Below, piece after piece: positions 32,145 through 41,471 of a stretch of DNA of 64,000 nt. Origin of the DNA: JBHGBM01 sp041946965 (GTDB lineage Bacteria > Acidobacteriota > Terriglobia > Bryobacterales > Bryobacteraceae); the NCBI GenBank assembly GCA_041946965.1, contig JBHGBM010000002.1, forward strand, positions 62,001-126,000, in the 5' to 3' direction. Numbering within the stretch: position 1 is the first letter of the stretch; each line of letters starts with the position of its first letter. Under the pieces are notes generated by a model. The model was not told where the DNA came from, did no database searches, and was given only the letters and a program-made list of their open reading frames with translations. The translations under genes and the position numbers were made by a program.

Positions 32145-34475
32145 TCAAAGCGGCAGCAGCGAATTGAAGAACATCTTGAACGCCTGGTAGCTTTGGGCGC
32201 GGTACTGCGGCATCATGCCGAACAACACCACGTGCCCGCTGCCGAGGCGCGCATCCACCAACGCGGCGCGCCCCGCGATGCGCCTTTCGCCGAGCAGCCA
32301 GCCCGAGGCCAGCAGCCCGGAATCGGCGTAGCGCGCCACCACGGTCTCCCCAGTTTCCCACGCGGGGCTGTGCTCGTTCCAGATCGGCGCGTCCTCCGGC
32401 ATCCCCAGCGTGAGCGGATGCCGGGCGAGTTTGGCGTTGAGCAGCGAGCCGGGACAATAATACTCCCGCGTGGAAGCGCCGCGCACCACGTCCTTCACCT
32501 TCAGCCCGAAGTTCTCAATCCCGTAATCGGCGGCGCGGTTCAGGAATACCAGCGTGCCGCCGGCCGACGCGAATTCGCGCAGCGCCGCGGCGCCCTTGTC
32601 GCCCAGGCCGCCGGCGTACGCCTCCGGCATCGAGCCCGGCCGGAAGCCGTTGGCGATGGCGGCCGCGCTCTGGCTCGCGAACACGATCACGTCGTAATTG
32701 TTCCTCAGGTTGCCCGCGATCACCTCGGCGTTGCGCACCGTGGCGTACGCGAAACCGAACTGCTCCAGCAACCAGCGCGTCCAGCCTTCGTCCATGACGG
32801 GGATCCAGCTCTGGTACAGCCCGATGCGGGGCCTGGCAATGCGCTTCCAGCCTTCGCGCGCGGAGGCCGAAAACTCGCCGGTCTCCATGTTGCGCCACAC
32901 CGGGGCGCCGGATTTCCAGATGCGGTTGACGTTCCGCCAGGCGTCGCTATCGGAGGCCGCCAGGCTGGCCGAGGGCTGCTGCTTCAGCACCGAAACCCGC
33001 TCCAGTCTGCCCGCCGGCGGCTTGTCCACCGGCTGCACGTCCACACCCATCAGCAGCGGCAGGGTGTGCGCGGTGACGTCGTACGGCCGCCGCGGCGGTC
33101 CGCCCGGATACTCTCTCAGGTCGGGGTAGCGCTGCCGTTCCAGCAGCGCCTTGGCATACCCGCTATAGGGCTGCGCCATGCGGATGACGTAATCGCCGCC
33201 CGCCGCGCGCTCGATCTCCACCATGCCCGCTTCGAGCGTCTGAAGCAGCTTGCGCGCGGCCCCGGGGTCGCGCTGCTTCGCCGGGATCACAAATCCCCAC
33301 GGCGACGTGCGCGCGACCTGGCGCTGGCCGACGCGGTAGAATCCGCGCAACATCTCCTCGCGGTGCACCGCAGCCTGGTACAGGCACGACTCGTAGGCGA
33401 TCAGTTCGTAATCCACGATGTCCCGCAGCCGCCACGTGCCGCCCGGCCACGGCTCCAGGTGGTTCCAGCTCACCTCCCCCGCGTTGTAACCCATGCCGCG
33501 GCCCAGTTCTTCGGGCCGGATCGTAACCGGCGAGGCGATACGCGCGCTCGCTGCTTCCGTCAGGATGCGCAGCCCGCCGTGAAACGCCTGGTAGTGCCGC
33601 CCGGGCGTCCAGAAGTCGTAAGAGGAGTGGATCGCCACGCCCTTCTTTCCCGCAATGGTCAGATCCGCCGCCATGGCCGTCCCGACCATGTTGGTTTCCT
33701 GCACGAGGATCGGGTCGATGTTGGGTTCGAACGGGTCCAGCCACGGCGGAACGAACATGCGGGACGCGCTTTGGCCCTGCTGGTGCACGTCGTACACGAT
33801 ATGGGGATGCCAGACGTTGTGCAGTTTGGCGATGGTAAGCTGCGTCTCCACCTGCGAATGGATGTACCAGTCGCGGTTGTTGTCGTGCCCTACGTACTTG
33901 TGGTACAGCTCCGGAGGCGCGGTGCCCTCGTACGGCGTTCCCAGCGTCTTGCGGTACCACTGGGTCACTTTGTCAAGACCGTCCGGATTGAGCGAAGGCA
34001 CCAGGAGGAACACCGTATTGTGGAGGATCGTACGCAGCCGCGGCCGCTCGCTGGTGAGCAGGTCGTAAGTGAATTCGATGGCGGCGGGGATGGCGCCGAT
34101 CTCGGTGGCGTGAATCGAGCAGGTGATCATCACCACCGTCTTGCCCGCGCCGATCAGCTTCTCCGCCTCGGCGGGCGTGGTGATGCGGGGGTCGGCCAGC
34201 CGCCGCTGGATGTCGATGTAGCGGTCCAGGTTGCGCAGGGTCTCCGGAGCCGAAATGACGGCGGCGATGAACGGCCGGCCCTCGGTGGATTTTCCGAGTT
34301 CGCTGACGCGGATGCGGTCGCTCCCGCGCTGCAACTCGTGGAAATAGGAGACCACTTTGCTCCAGTCGAGCACCGTGCGGTCCGCGCCCATCCGGTGGCC
34401 GAAAAAGGCCTCGGGCGTGGGCGGCGCCGCGGCCAGCGCCCACGCGGCGGCGAGCAGCGCGGCGGCGAGCCTCAT
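32145..34475 (-). CDS. Secreted M14 zinc carboxypeptidase family protein
   Basis: 776 residues. Signal peptide (RLAAALLAAAWALAA). The M14 catalytic domain is about 35-330: SELGKSTEGRPFIAAVIS, Zn motif in ITCSIHATEIGA (HxxE), SLNPDGLDKV, and HDNNRDWYIHS (the Asn-Arg substrate clamp). The third Zn ligand is probably the His in IVYDVHQQG. A long C-terminal part (about 480-776, with VIVFASQSAAAIANGFRPG ... GTLVFLNRAADYGIENFG) resembles a glutamine amidotransferase-like or ThuA-like fold, common in this group. Exported. Overlaps the isomerase gene by 4 bases. Confidence 0.9.
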   Translation of the reverse strand: MRLAAALLAAAWALAAAPPTPEAFFGHRMGADRTVLDWSKVVSYFHELQRGSDRIRVSELGKSTEGRPFIAAVISAPETLRNLDRYIDIQRRLADPRITTPAEAEKLIGAGKTVVMITCSIHATEIGAIPAAIEFTYDLLTSERPRLRTILHNTVFLLVPSLNPDGLDKVTQWYRKTLGTPYEGTAPPELYHKYVGHDNNRDWYIHSQVETQLTIAKLHNVWHPHIVYDVHQQGQSASRMFVPPWLDPFEPNIDPILVQETNMVGTAMAADLTIAGKKGVAIHSSYDFWTPGRHYQAFHGGLRILTEAASARIASPVTIRPEELGRGMGYNAGEVSWNHLEPWPGGTWRLRDIVDYELIAYESCLYQAAVHREEMLRGFYRVGQRQVARTSPWGFVIPAKQRDPGAARKLLQTLEAGMVEIERAAGGDYVIRMAQPYSGYAKALLERQRYPDLREYPGGPPRRPYDVTAHTLPLLMGVDVQPVDKPPAGRLERVSVLKQQPSASLAASDSDAWRNVNRIWKSGAPVWRNMETGEFSASAREGWKRIARPRIGLYQSWIPVMDEGWTRWLLEQFGFAYATVRNAEVIAGNLRNNYDVIVFASQSAAAIANGFRPGSMPEAYAGGLGDKGAAALREFASAGGTLVFLNRAADYGIENFGLKVKDVVRGASTREYYCPGSLLNAKLARHPLTLGMPEDAPIWNEHSPAWETGETVVARYADSGLLASGWLLGERRIAGRAALVDARLGSGHVVLFGMMPQYRAQSYQAFKMFFNSLLPL

Positions 34476-35230
34476 GCGCGATTCAGCTCCGTCCAGAGCG
34501 CTTTGTAGTACCTGAGGAACCGGTCGAGGTCTTTGCTTTCACCGCACTCGCACAGCGTGTAGCGGTCGTAGCCCGCCTGCCGCATCAGGGCGAACAGCTC
34601 GCGATAGGGGTAGCCGCTCACCAGCTCGTTGATGTGCGCGCTCTTGATCCACGGCTTCAGCAGGTCGAAGCTCTGCTTGACGGATCCGTTCACCACGTCG
34701 CCGGGGTTGGAGTTCCAGCACAGGCCGACGCTGGCGTGTTTGGTGGCCTTCATCATCGCGGCGGCGGCCTGCGGCTGGCTCGTCTCGCGCCCATGGACTT
34801 CCAGCCAGATCTCCACGCCGCGGCCCTTGGCGTATTCGCCGAGTTCGCGCAGCGCGGCGCCGATGTTCTCAATGGTGGCTTCGCGGGAGAGTTCCTTGGG
34901 GAAGCCGTTCGGCCGCACCTTGACGCCCCACGCGCCGGTATCGTGCGCCAGGTCGCACCATTTCTTGCCGAGCGCCACGTTTTCGGCGCGCACCTTGGGG
35001 TCCGGCGAATGAAACTCGCAGGTGGTGCCGAAACTCACCAGCCGGATTTTGGATTTGGCGAACCGCGCCTTGACCCGCGCCCGCTCCTCGGGTCCGATGG
35101 TGGGTTCCACGCCATGTTTGTGCGTGGTACGCAGCTCAACGGCTGCGAAGCCAGCTTTTTCGAGTGTGGTGATGACGCCCTCGAGGTCGAGGTCCTTGAG
35201 GGTGTTGTAGGTGACTGCGCCAAGCTGCAT
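34472..35230 (-). CDS. Xylose isomerase-like TIM barrel protein (sugar phosphate isomerase/epimerase)
   Basis: 252 residues. The AP-endonuclease-2/IolE fold: LGAVTYNTLKDLDLEGVITTLEKAGFAAVEL, RLVSFGTTCEFHSPD, GRGVEIWLEVHGRETSQP (Glu and His metal ligands), VGLCWNSNPGD (Asp ligand), IKSAHINELV (His) and CECGESKDLDRFL (Glu ligand). Cytoplasmic. Substrate not known; such proteins isomerise or epimerise keto sugars in inositol and rare sugar pathways. Coupled by a 4-base overlap to the secreted M14 peptidase, an odd pairing. TAGAAT lies upstream in a leader with GGAG. Confidence 0.82.
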   Translation of the reverse strand: MQLGAVTYNTLKDLDLEGVITTLEKAGFAAVELRTTHKHGVEPTIGPEERARVKARFAKSKIRLVSFGTTCEFHSPDPKVRAENVALGKKWCDLAHDTGAWGVKVRPNGFPKELSREATIENIGAALRELGEYAKGRGVEIWLEVHGRETSQPQAAAAMMKATKHASVGLCWNSNPGDVVNGSVKQSFDLLKPWIKSAHINELVSGYPYRELFALMRQAGYDRYTLCECGESKDLDRFLRYYKALWTELNRA

Positions 35231-35305
35231 AGTGAAGGCTCCGATGTTGAAGGAACTATTCTACATCGAAGCGGGCCGCGGCCCGGCAAGGTCAAAACTC
35301 CCCCC

Positions 35306-36421
35306 TCACGGCAGCGCATCCACCATCCGGTCGATTTCTTCGGGCGCGATGTAGAAGTGCGGCGAAATCCGGACCCAGCCGTTGCGCGGCGCCGCGGTGA
35401 TGCCGCGCGCCCGCAGGTCCCGCACGATGGCGGCGGCGTCCGTGCCTTCTTTGCGGAAGCTCACGATGCCGGCGCCGGTCTCGGGCGTGCGCTCCCCGAG
35501 CAACTCGTAGCCTTTGGCCCGCACGGCTTCGGCGGCGCGGTCTCCAAGCGCCTGCACGGCGGGCGCGATACGCTCGACGCCCACCTCCAGCAGAAACTCC
35601 ATGGCGGCACGCAGCCCGAAACAGCCGATGGTGTTGAGCGTGCCGCACTCGTACCGCCCGGCGTCGGGACGCAGCGTCATGTCCCGCGAAGCGTAGTCGT
35701 TGTAGTGCGCTACGTTGGTCCAGCCGAACTCCACCGGGAACACGGCGTCCTGCAAGTCCCGGCAAACATATAGGACCGCGCAGCCCTCCGGACCCAGCAG
35801 CCATTTGTGGCCGTCCGCGGCCAGGGCGTGGATGCGCGCCTGCCGCACGTCGATGGGAAACGCCCCCAGGCCCTGAATGGCGTCCACCACGAAGATGGTC
35901 CCGTGCCGTTGGCAGATTTCACCGATCGCGGGCAGGCACGCGCGCCGCCCGCTCAGGTACTGCACGAAACTTATGGAGAGCAGGCGCGCTCCCCGGCAGG
36001 CCTCATCCAGGCGCTCGAGCGGGTCGGCCACGGATAGCCACTCGACCCTCACCCCGCGCTCCTCCAGGCGTTTCCAGGGGAAGAAGTTGGCGGGAAACTC
36101 CTCGCGGAACGCCACCACCTTGTCCCCCGGCCTCCAGTCCAGGCCCATGGCGATGGTGGCCAGCCCCTCCGAGGTGTTCTTGACAATGGCGATTTCGCCC
36201 GGTTCCGCGTGGATCAGCCGCGCCGCCGCGTCGCGAAACCCCTGGTAGGCGTCCATCCACTCGCCGTAATGCAGGCTGCCGAAATGGAGACAGTCGTCGG
36301 CCAGATGCTTCATGGCCTCGGCCGCCCGGCGGCAAAGCGGCGCCACCGCCGCGTGATTCAGGTAGACGAGCCGCTCGCGCACAGGAAACTCGGCGCGATA
36401 CTCTTCGTGGAGGGGACTCAT
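35306..36421 (-). CDS. Class V aminotransferase family PLP enzyme
   Basis: 371 residues. Fold-type I PLP enzyme: VYLNHAAVAPL at the N-terminus, IVKNTSEGLATIAMGLDW binding phosphate, FVVDAIQGLGAFPIDV with the ring-stacking Asp, and the Schiff-base Lys in ADGHKWLLGPEG. Related to isopenicillin N epimerase, kynureninase and cysteine desulfurase-like enzymes; lacks a loop Cys that would mark a desulfurase. ATG 36421 is exactly 7 bases after a TATAGT box, which gives the start; the longer frame to 36484 is not needed. Confidence 0.87.
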   Translation of the reverse strand: MSPLHEEYRAEFPVRERLVYLNHAAVAPLCRRAAEAMKHLADDCLHFGSLHYGEWMDAYQGFRDAAARLIHAEPGEIAIVKNTSEGLATIAMGLDWRPGDKVVAFREEFPANFFPWKRLEERGVRVEWLSVADPLERLDEACRGARLLSISFVQYLSGRRACLPAIGEICQRHGTIFVVDAIQGLGAFPIDVRQARIHALAADGHKWLLGPEGCAVLYVCRDLQDAVFPVEFGWTNVAHYNDYASRDMTLRPDAGRYECGTLNTIGCFGLRAAMEFLLEVGVERIAPAVQALGDRAAEAVRAKGYELLGERTPETGAGIVSFRKEGTDAAAIVRDLRARGITAAPRNGWVRISPHFYIAPEEIDRMVDALP

Positions 36422-36428
36422 AAACTCG

Positions 36429-36434
36429 ACTATA
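36429..36434 (-). promoter_or_regulatory. TATAGT -10 box 7 bases before aminotransferase start (leaderless type)
   Basis: On the minus strand TATAGT (36434-36429), then cgagttt, then ATG 36421. Exactly the spacing of the other leaderless-type boxes. Confidence 0.55.
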
Positions 36435-36535
36435 GCGTCAGAACCGGCCCATCCGCGGAGCGAATAACAGACGAAAGTCACCAAACGCGGCGTCCTACCC
36501 GCAACCGCGGAGCCTTCTACAGCGTTTATTTAGGT

Positions 36536-36568
36536 AGCGGGCACAGACCCGCTGTTTAGGCGTATAGT
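36536..36568 (+). promoter_or_regulatory. Promoter region of the M48 gene with an inverted repeat
   Basis: TATAGT at 36563-36568 (24 bases before ATG 36593, leaving room for AGGAG at 36581). An inverted repeat AGCGGG-N6-CCCGCT at 36536-36553 sits where the -35 would be and could be an operator. Confidence 0.35.
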
Positions 36569-36592
36569 GGAAGTGAGCACAGGAGTATCCCG

Positions 36593-37579
36593 ATGAAGCG
36601 GCTCAGCGCAGTGATGCTGGCACTCAGCCTTGTGGTTTCCAGCGCTTTCGCCAAGGATAAGAAGAAGGATCCGGACGAAATCGGCAATCGTGACGTCGGC
36701 AAGGGAGTGAATTTCTACTCTCTGGAGAAGGAAATCGCCCTCGGCAAGCAACTCGCGCAGGAAGTCGAACGCGAGGCGAAGATCATTGACGACCCGGTGA
36801 TCGCCGAGTACGTCAACCGCGTGGGCCAGAACCTGGTGCGCAATTCCGACGCCAAGGTTCCGTTCACCATCAAGGTTATCGACTCCGAGGAGATCAACGC
36901 CTTCGCCCTGCCCGGCGGGTTTTTCTTTGTAAACTCCGGGCTCATCATGAAGGCGGAGAGCGAATCGGAGTTGGCCGGCGTGATGGCGCACGAGATCGCG
37001 CACGTGGCCGCGCGCCACGGCACGCGCCAGGCCACTCGCGGCACCATCATCAACTACGCCAGCATCCCGCTGATCTTCATGGGCGGCTGGACGGGGTACG
37101 CAATAAGGCAGGGCGCGGGCCTGGCCATTCCGCTCGGGTTTCTGAACTTCTCGCGCGGCTTTGAGCGCGAAGCCGACTTCCTCGGCTTGCAGTACCTCTA
37201 CAAAGCCGGCTACGACCCGTCGGCGTTCGTGGATTTCTTCGAGAAGCTTCAGACGCTCGAAAAGAAGCGTCCCGGCACCATCTCGAAGGTGTTTTCCACC
37301 CACCCGATGACCGACGATCGCATCAAGCAGTCGCAGAAGGAAATTCAGGAAGTGCTGCCTTCCAAGCCCGAATACGTCGTGAATACTTCGGAATTCAACG
37401 ACGTGAAGGCGCGGCTGATGGCCATGCACAACCGGCGCAAGGTGGACAAGGAAGATCCCAATCGCCCGCGGCTGCGGCGCGCGCCTGGCAGCGGCACGGG
37501 TCCGGTGGACGCGGATGAGGACGGCAAGAAGCCCAAGCCGGACGAGGAAGAGCGTCCCACGCTGAAGCGACGCAACTAA
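36593..37579 (+). CDS. Exported M48 metalloprotease (BepA-like)
   Basis: 328 residues. Signal peptide (KRLSAVMLALSLVVSSAFA), then a M48 zinc protease: HEIAH at 133-137 as the HExxH motif and Glu193 in FEREADFLG as the third ligand; AFALPGGFFFVNSGLI is the typical block before it. It has no TPR domain and so is shorter than BepA. The last 60 residues are charged and Pro-rich (RRAPGSGTGPVDADEDGKKPKPDEE) and probably disordered. Likely degrades misfolded periplasmic or outer-membrane proteins. Converges with the PD40 gene with a 4-base CTAA overlap. Confidence 0.92.
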   Translation: MKRLSAVMLALSLVVSSAFAKDKKKDPDEIGNRDVGKGVNFYSLEKEIALGKQLAQEVEREAKIIDDPVIAEYVNRVGQNLVRNSDAKVPFTIKVIDSEEINAFALPGGFFFVNSGLIMKAESESELAGVMAHEIAHVAARHGTRQATRGTIINYASIPLIFMGGWTGYAIRQGAGLAIPLGFLNFSRGFEREADFLGLQYLYKAGYDPSAFVDFFEKLQTLEKKRPGTISKVFSTHPMTDDRIKQSQKEIQEVLPSKPEYVVNTSEFNDVKARLMAMHNRRKVDKEDPNRPRLRRAPGSGTGPVDADEDGKKPKPDEEERPTLKRRN

Positions 37580-39285
37580 CGGGCCCAGAACAGCTCGCCC
37601 GTCGTCTCGTACACCATGTAGAACAGCTTTCCGCCGGCGGCGGCAGCGAGCCAGCCGTCGTCTTCCGACCGCGGGTCGGCCAGGGTGCGTCGGGCGCCGT
37701 GAAAGTGCTCCACCGCGAGGGCCTCGCCGCCCCGGGCGGGCTGCGCCCAGATGCAGCGGAAGCCGTCCCGCTCGGAGAGGTAGTAGATCAGCTTGCCATC
37801 GGCGGACCAAGCCGGAGAGCGTTCACCCGCGCCGCCCTGGTTGAGCGCCACCCAATCCTTTTCGGGCGCGGAAGCGCCCTCGCGGAACGGAGCCACGTAC
37901 ATCCGGATGGGTTCGTGCTCCCGCGAGACCTGTACCAGCATGGAGCGCCCGTCGGGCGAAAAAAGCGCCCGGTGGATGTTCAGCCGTTCCTGCCGCAGCA
38001 GTTCCCTCTTCTCGCCCGTGGCGGTGTAAACCAGGCCCACCCCACGCCGCCAGCCGATGCTGTAGAGCAAGCGGGAACCGTCGCGCGAAACGCTCCACGG
38101 ATTGCCGCAGTGCTCGCACACGCGTTTGCCCTCGCCTCCCGCGGCCGGGGCCGCGTGCAGGGAACCGCCGCCCCAGTAAAACACGGTTCCGCCGTCGGCC
38201 GAGAGCACTGCGCGGTGGCCGCGTTCGGCTCCCTCGACCTCCCGTTCGGCGCCGGATTCCAGATCTTTCCAACGCACCCCGCCGGCGGTCCAATAAAGCA
38301 GCTTGCGGCCGTCCGCGGATACCGTAAAACGCCCGGCGGGAGGCGCCTCGGTGACGATGGCGCGCGCCTCTCCATTCCGCGACATCCAGATCGCCGGCTT
38401 GGAGGAGCGCGTAGCGAAAACCACTCCGCCGCCGGCGGCCTCGGCGGGCGCCTCGCCCGGAGTTTCGCTCACCTGAACCGCGGGCCGGGAGCACTGGAAC
38501 GTGCTGGAAATCGACAGCCGCCAGACGGTGACCGAGTCTCGGAAGCGCCCCGCGAAAAGCACTCCTGCCTCCGTCCACGCGGACGGCGCCACGTCCCCGC
38601 CGAAGCCCTGCACCTGAAGCACGGTAATGGCGCCGGTGCGGGCCGGCCGGCCCCCGCCGGCGTCCACTACATACCAGTCCGGCCTTCTATCCTCGGCGCC
38701 CCGGAACAGGATGTGCTTCGAATCGGGCGACCACACCGGATGCCGCGCGTCCTTCAGGGTGGCGGCCAGTCGCACCGGAGTCCCGCCCCCGGCGGGCGCC
38801 ACGTAGAGTTCACCGCGGTTCTCGTCCCAGAGTTTCCACCACGCGAGCCGCCGCCCGTCGGGCGAAAAGCGAGGTTCGCGTCCGCCTTCGGCCACCAGCG
38901 TGGGCTGGCCGCCGGAAAGCGTCATAGTGTAAATCACGCCGCGGCCCTCCTCGGAGCGGTAGGCGATACGGGCGCCATCGGGGGAAAGCGCGGGCTCGTG
39001 CTCGTCGGCGGGGCCGGAGGTCACCCGCCGCGCCTCGCCGCCGGCCAGCGGCCGCACCCAGATATCCAGGTTGCCGGCGCCGGCGCGATCCGAGGCGTAC
39101 GCCAGCAGTTTCTGCGACACCGAGGGATCCGTGGCCAGCCCGCCATCGCGGGTGATCTGCGACGTCTTGCGCGCCCCCGCGGGCGAGGACACCCTCCGCC
39201 GCCACTGGTCGATGCCCACGCTGACGATCACGAACAATATGCCTGCGCCGATCAGAATCCGGCGCGAACGGTCGGGCTTGGTCAA
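37576..39285 (-). CDS. Membrane-anchored PD40/TolB-type beta-propeller protein
   Basis: 569 residues from TTG 39285, which has GGAGG 7 bases upstream. One N-terminal membrane anchor (RILIGAGILFVIVSVGI) and then repeated PD40 blades: HEPALSPDGARIAYRSEEG, REPRFSPDGRRLAWW, HPVWSPDSKHILFRG, GRFTVSADGRKLLYW, RALFSPDGRSMLVQV, RSPAWSADGKLIYYLSERD. The architecture equals the external half of the acidobacterial winged-helix or Ser/Thr kinase TolB fusions, but here no kinase or DNA-binding domain is left. Binding scaffold of unknown ligand. A short CEHCG pair lies near 395. Divergent from the next gene with a 38-base gap. Confidence 0.8.
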   Translation of the reverse strand: MTKPDRSRRILIGAGILFVIVSVGIDQWRRRVSSPAGARKTSQITRDGGLATDPSVSQKLLAYASDRAGAGNLDIWVRPLAGGEARRVTSGPADEHEPALSPDGARIAYRSEEGRGVIYTMTLSGGQPTLVAEGGREPRFSPDGRRLAWWKLWDENRGELYVAPAGGGTPVRLAATLKDARHPVWSPDSKHILFRGAEDRRPDWYVVDAGGGRPARTGAITVLQVQGFGGDVAPSAWTEAGVLFAGRFRDSVTVWRLSISSTFQCSRPAVQVSETPGEAPAEAAGGGVVFATRSSKPAIWMSRNGEARAIVTEAPPAGRFTVSADGRKLLYWTAGGVRWKDLESGAEREVEGAERGHRAVLSADGGTVFYWGGGSLHAAPAAGGEGKRVCEHCGNPWSVSRDGSRLLYSIGWRRGVGLVYTATGEKRELLRQERLNIHRALFSPDGRSMLVQVSREHEPIRMYVAPFREGASAPEKDWVALNQGGAGERSPAWSADGKLIYYLSERDGFRCIWAQPARGGEALAVEHFHGARRTLADPRSEDDGWLAAAAGGKLFYMVYETTGELFWAR

Positions 39286-39310
39286 CGGCTTACCTCCGGC
39301 ATCACGGTCC

Positions 39311-39316
39311 TATAAT
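39311..39316 (+). promoter_or_regulatory. Consensus TATAAT -10 box 7 bases before ATG 39324 (leaderless type)
   Basis: A perfect TATAAT followed by 7 bases and ATG. With a 38-base gap to the divergent gene, this box and its flank must also serve the minus strand. Confidence 0.6.
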
Positions 39317-39323
39317 AATCGGC

Positions 39324-40553
39324 ATGCTCGGTGTCCTGCTGTGGCTCGCGGCCGCCCAGACTCCGGATCCAGAAACGCTGCTGCCGCGCATCCGGGCGCA
39401 CATGGCGGCGAACCTCGCGGGGCTTCCCAACTACACCTGCGGCCAGAACATCGAGCGCTCCGTGAAACCGGCCTCGGGATCCCGCTACCAGACGCGCGAT
39501 ACCGTGCGGATTGAGGTCGCCTTCGTGGATGGGCGCGAGTTGTTCGCCTGGCCCGGCGCGCCGAAATTCGAGGAGCGGCCCCTGGACCAGATGATCGGCG
39601 GCGGAGCCATCGGCACCGGCGCGTTCGCCATGCACGCCGAGGCCGTCTTCCGCGGCAATGCCGCCGTGTTCACCTATGGCGGCGCCGCCCCCGAAAACGG
39701 GCGTACGGTGGTCCGCTTCGATTACCGCATTCCAGTCCACAAGAGCCAGTTCTTCGTGCGCTCCGGACCGAACCAGGCCACCGTCCCCTACCACGGTTCG
39801 TTCTGGGCCGATGCCGCGACCTTGGATGTACTGCGGTTGGCCGTTGAGGCGAATGACATTCCCGGAAAGGTCGGGGTGCGCTCCACCGGCCTGATGGTGG
39901 AGTACGGCCGGCGGCGCATCGGCGGCTCCGAGTATCTGCTGCCGGTGACTGCCGAACTGACCATTGCCGACAGCGCCGGAAATGAGAGCCGCAATCGCAC
40001 GCGGTTCGAGTCCTGCCGCCAATATACGGGCGCTTCGGTCATCAGTTTCGGCGAGCCTGCGCCGGCCGCCGCCCCACCCGCCCCGGCCGCGAAGCCCGTC
40101 ACGGTCCCCCGCGGGACGCTGCTCGAACTCTCGCTTCAGCAGCCGCTGGAATTGTCCCAGGCGGTGATCGGCGATGCCGTTTCCGCCGCGGCCATGCGGG
40201 ATGTGAAGTACGGCGGGACGGTGCTGATCCCCAGGGGCGCGCAGTTCACGCTGCGCATCACCAGGCTGCGCCGGCACGAGGGCGGCGGCCGGGCGGGGCC
40301 GTACTATGTGCTGGGCGTGCAGATGGAGTCGGTCGAGTCCGGCGGCGGCCGTTCCCGGATACGCGCGCATCTGGAAGAGGTGACGTTCGCCAACCGCCGT
40401 TATTACGTTCCGTTCGCCAGGCAGCCCGCCGTCGCTCCGGCGCCGCCGCGCGAGCCCGTGGCGCCCCCCTCGCCGGGTGAAGGCGTGGTGCTGGCGCCCG
40501 GCAATTCGCGCCTGCCCGCCAGGCTGCGCATGTTGTGGGCGGCGGAGGAATAG
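39324..40553 (+). CDS. Exported protein of unknown function
   Basis: 409 residues with a short signal peptide (LGVLLWLAAAQT). I know no named domain. Pattern: PRIRAHMAANLAGLPNYTCGQNIERS near the N-terminus (a Cys in a YTC motif), a beta-rich middle with VFTYGGAAPENGRTVVRFDYRIPVHKS, a Pro/Ala hinge about 245-265, then a beta domain (LLELSLQQPLELSQAVIGDAVSA ... ILRITRLRRHEGG-like) resembling a carrier for alternating strands, and a Pro-rich tail. The start is fixed by the TATAAT box. The last base of its TAG stop is the first of the RecA-like GTG, so the two genes are a unit. Confidence 0.65.
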   Translation: MLGVLLWLAAAQTPDPETLLPRIRAHMAANLAGLPNYTCGQNIERSVKPASGSRYQTRDTVRIEVAFVDGRELFAWPGAPKFEERPLDQMIGGGAIGTGAFAMHAEAVFRGNAAVFTYGGAAPENGRTVVRFDYRIPVHKSQFFVRSGPNQATVPYHGSFWADAATLDVLRLAVEANDIPGKVGVRSTGLMVEYGRRRIGGSEYLLPVTAELTIADSAGNESRNRTRFESCRQYTGASVISFGEPAPAAAPPAPAAKPVTVPRGTLLELSLQQPLELSQAVIGDAVSAAAMRDVKYGGTVLIPRGAQFTLRITRLRRHEGGGRAGPYYVLGVQMESVESGGGRSRIRAHLEEVTFANRRYYVPFARQPAVAPAPPREPVAPPSPGEGVVLAPGNSRLPARLRMLWAAEE

Positions 40554-41212
40554 TGGACCCCATTCCCACCGGTTTTCCCGCCCTGGACGCGGCCCTCGGG
40601 ACCGGCGGCTACCCGCGCGGCCGGATGGTGGAGATCTTCGGGCCGGACGGCTGCGGCAAGACCGCGCTCGCGCTCGGCGCCGTAGCCGAAGTCCAGCGCC
40701 GGGGCGGAACGGCTGCCTTCATCGACGCCGATCACGCGCTGAGCGCGGAGGCCGCCGCACGCCGCGGCGTGGACGCGGCGCTGCTGGCGGTGGCGCGCCC
40801 GGAATCCGGAGAGCAGGCCCTCGCCATCGCATCCGCACTGGCGGCGTCCGGCAGCGTGGATTTGATCGTGGTCGATTCCGTGGCCGCGCTCGTGCCCCGG
40901 CTGGAACTGGAAGCGGGCATCGGCGACCTCTCGCGGCTTCAGGCCCGCCTGCTGGCGGAAGGCCTGCGCCGGCTGGCGCCGCGCGCCGCGCGCAGCGGAG
41001 CCTGCCTCCTGTTCGTCAACCAACTCCGCGAGCGCAAGGTAACGGTCGGCGATCCCGAGACCACGGCGGGGGGCAGCGCGCTCAAACTGCACGCCGCCGT
41101 GCGCCTGGAACTGCGCGCCGTGCGCGCCGCGGGAACGCTCCGGGTGCGCGCCCGCGTGGTGAAGAACAGCCTCGCTCCGGCCTTCCGCGCCGCCGAGTTG
41201 GAGATCGTCTGA
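40553..41212 (+). CDS. Shortened RecA-like recombinase paralogue
   Basis: 219 residues from GTG 40553, with GGAGG at 40544-40548. Only the RecA ATPase core is present: Walker A FGPDGCGKT, VAFIDADHAL-like segment, Walker B LIVVDSVAALVPR, LLFVNQLRERKVTVGDPETTAGGSALKL (L2 loop region) and VVKNSLAPAFRAAELEI. The N-terminal polymerisation helix (about 30 residues of RecA) and the whole C-terminal domain are missing, and the L2 region is shortened by about 4 residues. So it is not the housekeeping RecA (about 340 residues); it may be a regulator or partner such as the ImuA type, but that is only a guess. Coupled to an exported protein gene. Confidence 0.85.
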   Translation: MDPIPTGFPALDAALGTGGYPRGRMVEIFGPDGCGKTALALGAVAEVQRRGGTAAFIDADHALSAEAAARRGVDAALLAVARPESGEQALAIASALAASGSVDLIVVDSVAALVPRLELEAGIGDLSRLQARLLAEGLRRLAPRAARSGACLLFVNQLRERKVTVGDPETTAGGSALKLHAAVRLELRAVRAAGTLRVRARVVKNSLAPAFRAAELEIV

Positions 41213-41227
41213 GCGCCCTCACGCCTG

Positions 41228-41293
41228 AAAAGCCCTAAAAAAAGGCATTCCGGCGTACCTCCATGCAAAAAATGGCGTTTTTTCGGGCTTTTT
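41228..41293 (+). terminator. Terminator-like hairpin after the RecA-like gene
   Basis: AAAAGCCC (41228-41235) pairs with GGGCTTTT (41285-41292), followed by a further T and TTTTC farther on. The 49-base loop is long and itself contains A-rich and T-rich parts that pair, so a long stem rather than a compact terminator. Confidence 0.45.
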
Positions 41294-41471
41294 CCGCGTG
41301 TTTTCTCTTTACTTCGGATTCGCCGTTCCCTTATCATTGAAACGATCAACGCAGGGCATCGCGTGACGATGTTGTGCGTCAACCTTGTTCGATGGTGATG
41401 TGGTGTTTGCGCAGGTTCGGCGTTGCCGGCCTGCGGGAGATTGTGCAAGACGGGAGAATCAAAGGAGACGT

